Assembly (NCBI GenBank): GCA_031002005.1
Contig: JARYHS010006964.1
Location: 7,378,001 to 7,442,000, forward strand
From: Vandiemenella viatica
Lineage: Eukaryota > Arthropoda > Insecta > Orthoptera > Morabidae
DNA: 64,000 nucleotides
Direction: 5' to 3'
A model generated the notes under the pieces. It saw only the letters and a program-made list of their open reading frames with translations. It was not told the DNA's origin and made no database searches. The position numbers and the translations under genes were made by a program. The first letter of the stretch is position 1. Every line of letters begins with the position of its first letter. Shown piece by piece: positions 1 through 9,924 of the stretch.

Positions 1-76
1 TCCGCCGGCCTGCTTCACTCCCTTGCGTGGTAAAGGTCTCTTGCGTCGTCTCCATATTATTCCTTCCTCCATGGGT
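1..76 (+). repeat. Partial copy of a dispersed repeat
   Basis: The first 76 bases closely match 50340-50401, including the shared words GTGCGTGG, CTTGCGTCGTCTCCATAT and TTCCTTCCTCCATG. The copy is cut by the window edge on the left. On the right it runs straight into the TTAGG tract. Nature unknown. Confidence 0.7.
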
Positions 77-169
77 TAGGATAGGTGAGGTTAGGCTAGG
101 TTAGGTTAGGTTAGGATAGGTTAGGTTAGGTTAGGTTAGGTTAGGCTAGGTTAGGTTGGGTTAGGTTAG
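73..169 (+). repeat. Interstitial (TTAGG)n telomere-type tract
   Basis: About 97 bases made mostly of tandem TTAGG, with variant units such as TAGGA, TGAGG, TAGGC and TTGGG. TTAGG is the ancestral insect telomeric repeat. The degeneration, and the ordinary transposon-rich sequence on the right, point to an interstitial tract rather than a live chromosome end. Confidence 0.85.
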
Positions 170-187
170 ATCAATAAAAACACAATA

Positions 188-265
188 GAGCAGTCTGTTG
201 GCTTAGTTGGTTAAGGTATATGACCAGGGAATAGAAGGTTCCTGTTTCAAATTACATCCCTGGCT
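188..265 (+). mobile_element. tRNA-derived SINE head or tRNA pseudogene
   Basis: The sequence has an A-box-like stretch (TGGCTTAGTTGG) and, about 45 bases on, a damaged B box (GGTTCCTGTTTCAAAT). The opening GAGCAGTCTG is shared with the tRNA-like element at 31032. The B box departs from GGTTCGANTCC, so this is not a functional tRNA gene. Confidence 0.5.
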
Positions 266-470
266 ATAATTTTTACAGATTATAAAACTAACCTATACCT
301 CTTGAAAATTTTTGCTTTAATGATGTAAAGTGTGCTAGGAGACTCCATGGTTCAGATTCTATATAATAAACTGTATATTCCTTCCAAACCATTACCTTTC
401 CGGATAGGTGCAATGCACCCTCCGCCATACACGTTTAGTGAATCGTGGAGTAATAGTAATATAAACCACA

Positions 471-769
471 AGGAGCGTCGCCCATACAGGCATATCAGTG
501 CCATCTGTCGGCTAGTGGAAGAACTACTAAGAGCGACCAGCCATGCAGGCAGTACCATCTATCGACCAAAGGGAGAAACACAAGGAGCGTCGAGACACGC
601 AGGCAGTGCCATCTGTCGGTTAGTGGGGTAACTACTAGGAGCTACCAGTCACGCAGGCAGTATCACCTATCGGCTAAAGGTAGAACGATAAGGAGCGTTG
701 AGTCATGCAGGCAGTGCTATCTTTTGGTTAGTGGGAGAACTACTAGGAGCGATCACCATGCAGGCATTA
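471..769 (+). repeat. Degenerate 108-112 bp tandem repeat, left block
   Basis: AGGAGCGT recurs at 471, 583 and 691. Each unit holds two half-units of the form CATGCAGGCAGT-CCATCT-TCGRCTA followed by GTGGGAGAACTACTAGGAGC. The same array resumes at 2125. A TIR element (770-2124) therefore appears to have split one satellite-like block. Confidence 0.75.
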
Positions 770-2124
770 TGCCCGTTACAGGTACGCGCCAAACTGGTGG
801 TTTGGAACGGCGCTCCGGACTGCCGCGCCGGAGCGTGAGGTTGGACCGTCGCTCCTGGAGCGTGCGACGAAAAATGGTCAACACTCCAGTCGCGCGCGCC
901 AGGACTGCGGGTTGGAGCGTACGCGCCAAAAATGACCGTTATCCCGTGGCGCGTGGACTTTCCGCCGGGTTGGAAAGTTTTGTTGGCGGTCCAGCTTGCA
1001 ACACTCGGTTTTCAGGTCGTTGTTGTTTTTGTTAGTTGAGCTTGTGTTTATAAGTGTATTTAAAATATCCTCCAAAAGAAATGACTTAAACTGAGCAATA
1101 TGAGCTGCTTTACATTTTTTTTTGGGTACAGAAAGAATTAAATAAACAAAGTGTATATGAGCGGAAAGATGGCACGAAACTAGAGATCTATATTGACACA
1201 TGCCTCTTTAGTGAGAGCAACGGGAAAATAAATGACCCATATGATTTAAAAAATTGTCTACGAAACGACAATTCTATATATAACTATATTTTAATAATAA
1301 TAATATTTCATTAAATTGCAATGGAGCGCACGCTCCTGAGGCAATTTCGCTATACACCAATCTTCCCCCTTTCCTGCACCCACCTCTATTTGCCCTCTAC
1401 AAATTTTAACTTTAAATTCTTTCAACGTTTTTGGTAAATTGCTCATCATTTCTCTTTGTAGCTTATTCCAGTACCTGACACCCTTACCTAAAAAGGTGAA
1501 GTTAAAGTTAGTATCTCCACAAATATCAAAACAAGAAACAGTCATGAGGAAGAGCATAACTGCAGAGTAATGTTTGCCTCCTACTCTTCATTTTTTGACA
1601 ACTGAAATATCCCTCCAAGATTTGAAATTGCTTGCATATATTTTTCTCAGTTCTTTTCGAAATGCTCGCCGAGTTTCTTGAATCCTTTCAGTGACGAAAT
1701 CTTTGTTTTCACTTTCACATACATTTATCCTGATGAATTCTATTCACTAATCATATTTACGATTTTTTAAATTTTTGTAGTCATTTGATTTAACCTTCCA
1801 CAAACATAGAAAATTCTTATAAAGTTCTATTAGATATATTATCTCTTGACCACATTTTCCATGATTTAGATTTTTGTCTGTTAAAGCAGGGTAAAGTTAA
1901 ATAAAGTCACCCAGAAATTCGAAGCAACAACGAACTAATACTGACGCATCAAGACTGCAGACCGACAATGCACTGCCCCGTTAGACCTGCGCGCCAGATG
2001 TGCGCATTCGGAGCGCGCGCCAGGCCTCTCTGGTCACCGAGCATTTACACGTAAAGGATTGATGCGCGCGCCTGGAGCATACGCTCCAAAACCGTCGGAA
2101 AAACCGTGCGTGTAAACGGGCCTA
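770..2124. mobile_element. TIR DNA transposon (Harbinger-like ends) inserted in the tandem repeat
   Basis: The left end reads GCCCGTTACAGGTACG. The right end, in reverse complement, reads GCCCGTTTACACGCACG, an imperfect TIR of about 17 bp. TTA lies on both sides (767-769 and 2125-2127), as expected for the 3-bp TWA target duplication of PIF/Harbinger elements. The subterminal sequence is GC-rich with many GGAGCG words. I see no transposase. A LINE 3' fragment sits inside at 1312-1730. The superfamily call is inference from the ends only. Confidence 0.5.
1312..1730 (-). pseudogene. 3' end of a LINE ORF2
   Basis: Minus-strand conceptual translation gives the LINE ORF2 tail pattern: an arginine-rich stretch with RRAFRKELRKIYASN and SWRDI, then FTFLGKGVRYWNKL and a short ending with ERALHCN. 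Related tails are at 2832-2950 and 40718-41440 (GVRDWNKLP). Frames are broken and no catalytic RT motif is present, so this is a dead 3' fragment. Confidence 0.6.
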
Positions 2125-2300
2125 TTACCATCTATTGACTAAAGTGAGAACCATAAGGAGGTTTGAGCCACGCAGGCAGTGCCATCTGTCATTTAGTGGG
2201 AGAACTACTAGTAGCGACCGCCATGCAGTCAGTGGCATCTATCGACTAATAGGAGAACCATAAGGAGCGTCGAGCTTCACAGGCAGAGCACTCTTTCGGT
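2125..2300 (+). repeat. Degenerate tandem repeat, right block
   Basis: Same 108-112 bp unit as 471-769 (CATCTATTGACTAAAG, GCCACGCAGGCAGTGCC, GGGAGAACTACTAG). It continues the array after the inserted element and ends beside the hAT-like relic. Confidence 0.75.
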
Positions 2301-4060
2301 CACAGAGGGAACTCTCTTTGCATTTATGTTTGTGAAATTAGCTATCAATATTCTTGTTAGGAAGCCATCTACGTTTTCATGTTCTATTGATACTATAGCT
2401 AAATTACTTGGTCTTTGCTGGCGCATTATTGAACTCGTTGATTTTAATAAATTTTTAACTCTGAAAAGACATTTTGCCGGACGCAAGTGATACCGGGAAT
2501 GTAAATAATATTCATAGAAGTTTTCGTGATGGTTGAAGCTAAGTCGTTAGTAAACAAAAACAAACAAAATATTTTAATGGTTGTTGGGGATGAGTATTAT
2601 GGAAATTCCAACTTCAGTGCATTGATTTCATTAAACAAATCAATGACGTTAAATTCTGTTCCAATACTTGAATCGTGTTTAAGCTTCAAATTTAAATCAT
2701 TTCCATGTTTCATTAATTCAAAATTCCAGTGACTAAATAAGTTATTTCTTAAAAAGCAAAATACACCGGTAAATGTTGTTCACTGATCGAGTCTATTCTG
2801 TAAAGAAGTTAATTTAGTTTTGATTTTCTTGGTATGGAGTGCTCGCTCCGGTGGGAATTCCCCAATACAACCATTTCCCCCATTCCTTTTCCCCTCTTCT
2901 AATTTGACTTTAATGTCTGATCTAGGATTCTGAAAAAAAATTACTACTTTCTATTTGATTTGGGGATCTAGTAAACCTTCATCACTGTGTTCATATTGAA
3001 ACTGTGTCGGTTTCTTCTAGAATGAGTTGTGTTTACTGGCGGGAAATCTGATTCTACACTGAGCTCGTGAGACACATTGGTAGCTCTTTCTGACAAATTT
3101 CAAACTTTTCATCCGTGCGATATTCTGTGAACTTATCAATCAACTCATTCAACAAATTTATGTAGATTTGAGTATTTACTGTGGGGTTTTGCATCGTTTT
3201 CATCAGAGCATTAATTTATTTTAAAATATCCAACCAAATTACAACTGAGAAAATAATTCTATAATTCTGAACGTTCAAAGCAAGTGAATGAGCTTTACGA
3301 GATATATTACAATCCCATTCCGACGAATTAGCACATATTTCCAGTAAAGCATCAAATATTGTTTCGAGGTGATACCGTACTGGTTTCACTGCATCTGTTG
3401 TGTTAGACCATCGCGTGGCATTTACAGCTTATAATTTTAAACCTGGTAAATGTTTGCAAATTATCTACCATATCTTTTTTGGGTGATGAAAGAAAAATGT
3501 AATTTTCTCGAATTATATATATATATAATCAGTTTTGTGTGTAGTATTTGCTTCATCATTAGCGACCGCCGAACATGGAAAGTAAAATGCGTGATTACTG
3601 GTTTTTAATATATAAGTTGCAATCCTTTGTGATTTCCACGAATAGTAGAATGATTACCATAACCATGACCGCGAAAGTTTTGAATGTTCAGATTTAATTG
3701 TGAAAATAAATCCAAAACAAAATTTAAAGATCTTCAGCTAGAAACCAATACGATTTTTACATCTCACATCTTCTAGGTCCTTTGTCTAAAAAATTATTCC
3801 TGAGAACATATGTGTAACTTACATCTCACGTGCAACCTAATACAATGGAAAAATGTTTTGATTCTCTAACTTTGGCCAGTATATAATTTTTATGGTTGTG
3901 CTGATTTGATCTGCTACATAGTGATAAGATTTGAATCACATTTCGAGGATTGAATTCTGTGAATATATTCCGCATGACTGAATTAAAGGATGTTATCTTT
4001 TCAAATGTTTTTAGAAAATTAGCATTATCATGCTTGACTAGCCCCCAAAAACCAGACACT
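2290..4060 (-). pseudogene. hAT-superfamily (ZMYM1-like) transposase relic
   Basis: Read on the minus strand, the pieces come in the expected order. Near 3830-3900 there is AKVRESKHFSIVLGCT, like the RNase-H-fold motif 'KYFSIILDCTPDVSH' of ZMYM1/hAT proteins. At 3400-3450 there is ATRWSNTTDAVKPVRYHLE, the 'TRWSSR-DSVKAVRYQ' region. At 2290-2486 there is LAIVSIEHENVD, the hAT C-terminal dimerisation segment. Many stops and frameshifts separate them, and a LINE tail (2832-2950) is inserted. No TIRs were identified. The family call rests on motif order, not a database search. Confidence 0.6.
2832..2950 (-). pseudogene. Short LINE 3' tail inside the hAT relic
   Basis: Reverse-strand translation gives KVKLEEGKRNGGNGCIGE followed by PPERALHTK. 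It parallels the tail at 1312-1400 (KVKICRG, then GEDWCIAKLPQERALHC). At DNA level both carry GGAGCG/GTGCTCGCTCC next to a C-rich stretch. Confidence 0.5.
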
Positions 4061-4119
4061 GAAGAGATAAGAAGTTTGTGGTACGGTACCTACGATTCTA
4101 TCTAATACACACCGTCTGC

Positions 4120-4960
4120 AATCACATTTTCCAGTTGCACACAAAAACCAAAAAGAAAAAATTTATTTTGTCTTCCCAAATTTTCCAATTTATCGTAAAC
4201 TTTCCAGTTCTTTCTCTAAAAAATTTATTCGGACTATTACTCACATTAAAAAAATAACCATATTTATGAATATAAAAAATGGATTTCAGTTTTTCCCGAA
4301 TTTTTCGAACAACGTTTACACTTTTTCTATCTAAAAATCTTATTCCGACTATCACAAACATTTTTAAAAAAAGTCACATTTGTGCATAGAAAATAATTCA
4401 CTCTTAGTTTTACCCCAAATTTCCTGGCAACGTTTCCAGTTTTTCTTTTTCTAAAAATATTATTCAGACTATTATGAACCATTAAAAAAGGTAGCGTACG
4501 CGGTATTTTCAATTTTCCTGGCACCTTTTCAATTTTTTTTTCTCTAAAGACTTTATTCGGGCTAGTAAGAACATTTAAAACAAATAGTCAAAATTCTCTG
4601 TAGAAGAAATCGCTTTCAGTTTATCCCCAATTTTCCGAAAACTTTTGCAATTTTCATTTTTCTGGAAACCTTATCGGTTTTGATTAGAACATTTTTATTT
4701 AAAAAAATTAGCGAGTTTTGTCTGTAGATAAAGCACTTTCAGTTTTTCCGAATTTTTCAGATTTTTTCGCACTTTTAAATTTTTCTTTTTCTAAAACCTT
4801 ATTCAGACCACTAAGAAAATTAAAAAATGGGCAAATCGTTAAATAGAAAAATTAGTTTCAGTTTTCAGGAATTTTCCTGGCTCTTTTCAATTTTTCTTTC
4901 TCAATAACCCCTATTACCACTATTATGGACATTTTAAAAAATTATCCATATCCGTCCAGC
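4120..4960. repeat. Highly degenerate tandem array, ~115 bp unit, about seven copies
   Basis: A core of TTTTCTTTTTCTAAAAA-CTTATTCGGACTATTA-GAACATTTAAAAAA recurs with TTATTC-like anchors near 4225, 4340, 4460, 4553, 4670, 4799 and 4912. Spacing is 93-129 bp. Each unit also holds CAGTTTTTCCC-AATTTTCC. The AT-rich units have drifted far apart, so the array is old. Short open frames here are by-products of the repeat. Confidence 0.75.
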
Positions 4961-5143
4961 CATTCTCAAATGATGCGCTTAGGAACGAACAGCATTTATG
5001 TTTGATGTATATAATTTAAAATATGTTATTGAATAAATTAAATGATAATTTTTTAAAATTTTATTTTGCAGTCTTCACCCTGTTGTTTCTTCTCAGTGTG
5101 CGCTGCCTATCTGGTAGAGAGTTCGTCGTACTTCCGTTTTTAA

Positions 5144-5490
5144 GGGAGCGTCCATAACCTACGTGGTTCCGTCTGGGGGGGGGGGAGGAGTTTGCTGGAA
5201 GTTACGCAGCACTACGTGGAAGGGTGGGAGGGGTTTCCGAGCCAGGCCACGTAGCTTTCCATTAATATTATTTGTCACAGTTAAAATGATGTACAGGACA
5301 CACAACAGCATGTTAATATTTATTTTCGTCATCTATCTATCTCCTTTTGTAATTTACGATAGTCTGACAAGAGAAAACAGTACAAAATGGCTTCTGGGTC
5401 AATAGGGAAAAAGCTACGTGCTACGCAAGGGTGGGGGGGGGAGGGTGTAGAGGCAAGAGCCACGTAGGACATTTAGTTGGTTACGGCTCC
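5144..5490 (+). mobile_element. MITE, GGGAGCGTCCA family, copy 1
   Basis: Starts GGGAGCGTCCATAACCTACG and ends with the imperfect complement (CCACGTAGG, then TTACGGCTCC). G-tracts lie just inside the ends. The core (GACAAGAGAAAACAGTACAA, GTACAGGACACACAACA) is repeated in opposite orientation at 5555-5928. No coding capacity. Confidence 0.75.
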
Positions 5491-5554
5491 TATAGATGGC
5501 AGCACTTCCTTGCCTGAGCGTGTAGCGCTATATGAGTGGCCGAACAGGAAATCA

Positions 5555-5928
5555 GGGAGCGTCCATAAACGACGTGTCTCCATTTTGGCCTTCTGCGAAC
5601 CCCCTCAACCTATGTAGCCCGAAGTGGTTTTTGCCTCTATACCCTCCTCTCCTCCCTTGCGTAGCACGTAGCTTTTTTCCTTTTGATTCCAGAAGACATT
5701 TTGTACCGTTTTCTCTTGTCAGACTATCGTAAATTACATACGGAGACAGTTAAATGACGAAAATAAATATTTACATGCTGTTGTGTGTCCTGTAACTTAT
5801 TTTGACTGTGAACAAGAAGCTACCTGGCTTGGGTTCAAATCCCTCCTCCCGCAACGTAGCTCAGTTTAGCTTTCCAGCCAACCCCCTCTCCTCCCCCAGA
5901 CGGAGCCACGTAGCTTGTGGACGCTCCC
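5555..5928 (-). mobile_element. MITE, GGGAGCGTCCA family, copy 2 (inverted)
   Basis: Begins GGGAGCGTCCATAAACGACG and ends TAGCTTGTGGACGCTCCC, so the outer 11 bases of the TIR are perfect. Its core is the reverse complement of copy 1 at 5144-5490, which lies about 65 bp away. The pair forms a potential ~350-bp-armed foldback. No clear target duplication was found. Confidence 0.8.
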
Positions 5929-6042
5929 TTACTAGATCCAACAGTCGCCAGCAATGCTTTCTCACACAAAAAAATTTCAAAGTAAGTATTTTCCAAAGTC
6001 CGAGAATCTAACCAGATAAGAGAATCATATCAGGAAAAACGT

Positions 6043-6262
6043 ACCGAGTGTGGTGGGTTAGCGGTTAACGTTCTGGCCTCGCATACGGGACCACGCGGGT
6101 TCGAATCCTCCTCTCGGTATCCAGATTTGGGTTTTCCATTGTTTCACCCAAATCACTCCACGTGAAATCCTTCAAAAGGCCATGTCCGAATTCCTTGTTT
6201 CTATTCGTTTCCCGACTCTAATGACCATGACGTCGACGAGGTATAATCCATAAGCAAAAATA
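6043..6262 (+). mobile_element. tRNA-derived SINE (family A)
   Basis: The head has GAGTGTGGTGGGTTAGCGG as an A-box region and an intact B box (GGGTTCGAATCC) about 45 bp later. The body follows as CCAGATTTGGGTTTTCC, CCCAAATCACTCCA, AAAGGCCATG and GACGTCGACGAGG. Other copies are at 11127, 40068 (minus), 42184 and 53040. This is the best-preserved head after the minus-strand copy. Confidence 0.85.
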
Positions 6263-6264
6263 TG

Positions 6265-6513
6265 TCAGTAAAAATGAAAATTATACGTTTTTGCTTGCAA
6301 GTTTTTCCAGATATAATTCCTACCACCACCGTTGTGTTTGTCAGGCGTTGAATCTAGTTGGGAGCTGGCGAAGCATGAGACATTATTCAGAAGATCTTGG
6401 AATTCTTTTGGATCTAAATCAGCTTGTTTCATTAGATAGAAATTTTGACTAACCGGATAATACATATCTTTGGAGAGTGTAAGTATCTTAGTTTGAAAAT
6501 TTGTGACGGTCAT
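6265..6513 (-). CDS. Unassigned open frame, possible exon fragment
   Basis: An 82-codon minus-strand open frame with protein-like composition (includes KDMYYPVSQNFYLMKQADL and DPKEFQDLLNNVSCFASS). It matches none of the transposon families seen elsewhere in the window. I do not recognise it. It could be a host-gene fragment, a captured exon or chance. It abuts the 3' end of a SINE. Confidence 0.2.
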   Translation of the reverse strand: MTVTNFQTKILTLSKDMYYPVSQNFYLMKQADLDPKEFQDLLNNVSCFASSQLDSTPDKHNGGGRNYIWKNLQAKTYNFHFY

Positions 6514-6939
6514 TGGCAGTAAATAGAATGTTCCTGCATTTCAATCAGGGCCGTAACTATAAACTTGGAGGCCCCGGGGCAATATTTCATAGTGGGGCCC
6601 CTCAACATTTCTTTCAATTTATATGCTGGGGAGTTTATTCCAATTCGACAAAAATTTGTTTTTACCTATTGATTCATACAATGGTAACAAAACTAGCTAC
6701 AAAAGGTTCACTATGCCAAATGTTCAAGTATTTATCTAGCTTATACAATTAACAAATTATTAAATGGATTAATTTTACGATACAAGTTTTGGAAATTAAA
6801 TATTCAGTGTGTATGGTTGCAAAAAGAATAAGGTGAATAATACAAAAGCAAAATACTTACAAAAGTACAATATCTAAAAAGAGTGTATGTTTATTAAAAA
6901 TTTATAAAATCACACTTAAAAATACATGGTAAAATATAC

Positions 6940-8200
6940 CACAGAAGGAGATTCTGGTGGTAGGTAGCTCCAACGTTATGCGGTTCATTGAGCCCCTTAG
7001 GGAAATGGCGAATAGGTCGGGGATAAAATCTAATATCCATTCATTGTGTATTCCGGGAGGTCTGATCCAAGATGTGGAACAGGCCATCCTGGATGCCGTT
7101 GAGCGGACGAGGTGTAGCCAGCTGCAGATTGTAGCTCCTGTCGGCACCAATGATGTTTGCCGCCTTGGGTTGGCGGGTATCCTCTCTTCCTTCCACCGGC
7201 TTGCTCATAGGGTGAGCTCTGTGGTTGACGACCGCAAGATTTCGGCTGAGTTACTTATCTGCCGCATTGTTTATAGAACAGACTGTGGACCTCTGCGAGG
7301 GTCTAAACCAGAGACTGCGGCGTTTCTGCAACAATCATGGCTGCAGATTCCATGATCTTCGCCCTGGGGTCGAGTTGTGCAGGGGTCCCTATGATAGATC
7401 AGGTGTGCACTACACACGTGAATCGGCTACACGGGTGGCAGGGGCTGAGTGGAGTGCATTGGGGGGAATTTTTAGACTGAGGGAAGAAGACTCGAAACTG
7501 GGATTACAGTTACGGGCAGCCCAATTAAATTCTACATCATATGTTAGGAGTAGCGTAAATCAGTCTCGACCGTTAAAAGTTCTCGTTATTAACTGTTGAA
7601 GTGTTTGTAATAAGCAGCCTGAGCTTGAAAGCATTATTAGTAGCACAGAAGCAGATATTGTATTAGGTACTGAAAGCTGGTTAAAACCGGATATAAGAGC
7701 AGCAGAAATTTTTAACCATAGCATGAATGTTTTCCGTAAGGATAGGTTGCATTCTAATGGTGCTGGCGTATTTATAGCTGTTAGTAAATACCTGTCGTGT
7801 AACGAATATATATCGATACTGTCTATGGAATCCTATGGATTAGACTAAATGTAGCTAGGACAAAACTTTTAATAGAGTCTTTCTATCGTCCACCAGATGC
7901 AGATGTAACTATTTCTGAGGCCTTAAGGAATAATGTAAGTAATATAGCTTGTCAATTTCCCGATCATGCAGTAATACTCGGAGGTTACTTCAACCCTTCA
8001 CATGTCGACTGGATTTATTACGTCCAGGTTACTGGTGGCAGGGATAAAACATCATGCGAAATTATTCTTGACCTTTTCTCAGATCTTCACCTTGGGCGGC
8101 TCGACACTCAACCAACGCGGTGCCACAACGATAACTAAAACATTTTAGATATTCTCGTTAGTAATAGGCCTGAATTATTCACTAACATTAGAGTGAGGGC
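6940..8200 (+). pseudogene. CR1-like LINE relic: SGNH-esterase domain plus endonuclease
   Basis: From about 6947 the translation shows the SGNH blocks ILVVGSSNV (nucleophile Ser block) and VGTNDVC (Asn block). After a frameshift near 7290-7340 comes DRSGVHYT (the Asp-x-x-His type block). In that same frame, past a single TGA at 7597, it runs into an EEP endonuclease start (VCNKQPELESII, ADIVLGTESWLKPD). Farther on, AVILGGYFNPSHVDW corresponds to the GDFN motif, with Asp replaced by Tyr. Several frameshifts and stops make it dead. RT is absent. Esterase domains in ORF1 are known in CR1-type LINEs. Having both domains in one frame is the odd point. Confidence 0.7.
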
Positions 8201-8404
8201 CTGCTCGCACGTGACGTCACGAGTGTCGTTGGCCCGCGCCAGACAGTAAAGGTGCGTTTTGGCGGGCTTTCAAATTAAATTTTTTCGTTTAATTTTACTT
8301 AAAATAAGCTGTTTTGTCAAAAAATAAATAGTACCCGATAAAAAACGTGTATCAATAAACTATTTAAAACAATTTTCAAAAATTAATCAAATAGCCAATA
8401 TTGT

Positions 8405-8632
8405 ACTGCTTTCTCTTTACAGAGATACTTAAATGACGAAGACAAATATTGATATGTTGTTGTGTGTTCTGTACCTTAGTTTAACTGTGTCAAATAATAT
8501 TAATCAAAAGATACGTGGTTTCGCATAGAAACCCTCGCTCCCTCCTCATAGCCCAACATAGCCTTCTACCCAACTCCTCCCCCCACCCTCCTACTAGACG
8601 GATGTACTTATGGACGTTTCGTAATCCGATAG
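8405..8632 (-). mobile_element. Fragment of the GGGAGCGTCCA MITE family
   Basis: ACTTAAATGACGAAGACAAA and TGTTGTGTGTTCTGTACC match 5740-5800, followed by a C-rich tract and a decayed end (TACTTATGGACGTTTCG). Same orientation as copy 2, with one end missing. Confidence 0.65.
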
Positions 8633-9562
8633 TTATGAAGTGCAGTCAGAAATTCAAGAAAATAAAGAAGCAATATAACCAGAACAAACTGGAAGTGAAT
8701 AAACTGAAACAATCTAATATGAGAAAAGAAAATTCAGGAAGTGTAGATGTGGGTCTAAGAAGTAATTCTGAAAGGCGCTCAACTGAGGACTAATGAAAGT
8801 GAAAAAATAATGAAAACTGGCATAAAAAAATTAGGCTTTAGGGAAAAATCTTGTATTACAAAACCTTGTATTACAAAAGAAATTTTGGAGCTGATGAATC
8901 CAAGGGAAAGGCACAACAATGGCCAGGTTGATGCAGGAGGAGGGAAATCAGGCAATTTAGAAAACGAATAATGAGGAAATACATGAAAGCAACTGAAAAA
9001 AGTGTTAAGAAGTTGTGAAGGAAATGGTCATAGCTAAATTAGGAGTTGCATGTAAGAAGATCAAACAAAATTTGGATAAATGAAGAAAATAGGTGTAAAC
9101 ATCAATGATATCGATGGGAAACCACTTTTAAGCTCAGAAGATAGAGCTAACCGACGGAAAGAATACATTGAGAAACTCTATGTTGGGGACTACCTGAACA
9201 ATAGCGTAATGGAAAAGGAAGGTGATATCGACATTGATGACTTAGGAAATCCTTTTTTGAGGACTGTATTAGATAGAGCTGTGGATTACCTGCAAGCAAA
9301 TAAGGCAGTTGGAATCCCTCAGAACTTCTTAAATACCTAGGAGAAGAAGGAGTCAAGAGATTATTCAAACCGATATCAAAAAGTTACAACCGGTTTTAAT
9401 AAAAAATATCATCTCCATACTTCAAAAGAAAGCACAAGCTAACAAAAGTGAGAATTATCGCACCATTAGCCAAACATCATATGCAGGGTAGTAAAAGAGA
9501 TAGTAAGTGAAGATCAGTTAGTGTTTAGGAAAATCCGTGCATCAAGAAGAGCAATTCTGTCT
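8633..9562 (+). pseudogene. LINE ORF2 relic, linker and RT N-terminal region
   Basis: Lys/Glu-rich translation up to about 9060, then an open stretch at 9080-9340. That stretch has RANRRKEYIEKLY, IDIDDLGNPFLRTVLDRAV and LQANKAVGIPQNFLN, the segment just before the RT fingers ('KA-G-D-IP-E-L'). The relic is interrupted at TTAA 9563-9566 by a piggyBac-like element. An RT block-A motif (FLDLEKAFDYVSWDKMF) resumes at 11649. The LINE clade is not certain. Confidence 0.6.
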
Positions 9563-9924
9563 TTAACCCTTTAATTGCTACGGTTTGCCCGGCCGAGCTC
9601 TCGCTGAGTGCTGCTTTGTTTACGCCTAAGCTGTTTACCTGCGCTGGAATGCCGCATTAGACCGGACCGCTGTGTACTGAATACGTCTGGAGCGTTGTGT
9701 GTGGCGTTCTTCTGCTGTCACTCTGCGATTTAAAACCTCAGATACAAAATAAATGCTGTTAATATAACATCTAAAGTTTTTCAATTTAAAGCTCTTCTAA
9801 AAGTGAATGTCTGCGTAATCAAACATGCCGGTACTTCATATACTAACTAGATATTACAGCAACTAAAATGTTTTTAGTTTGTGAGCGTAGTAATTTATCT
9901 GGAGAGAACCTTTCCGAATACCTT

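Noticed and set aside
471..770. CRISPR-like array
   Set aside because: Units are long, directly tandem and diverged, with no spacers, in a eukaryotic context.
6060..6120. Possible functional tRNA gene at a SINE head
   Set aside because: A and B boxes are present, but no complete cloverleaf acceptor stem closes, and the body continues as a SINE.
6546..6605. CAGGGCCGTAACTATAAACT as a second hAT-type MITE
   Set aside because: Only one end resembles a hAT terminus; no matching right end or duplication was found.
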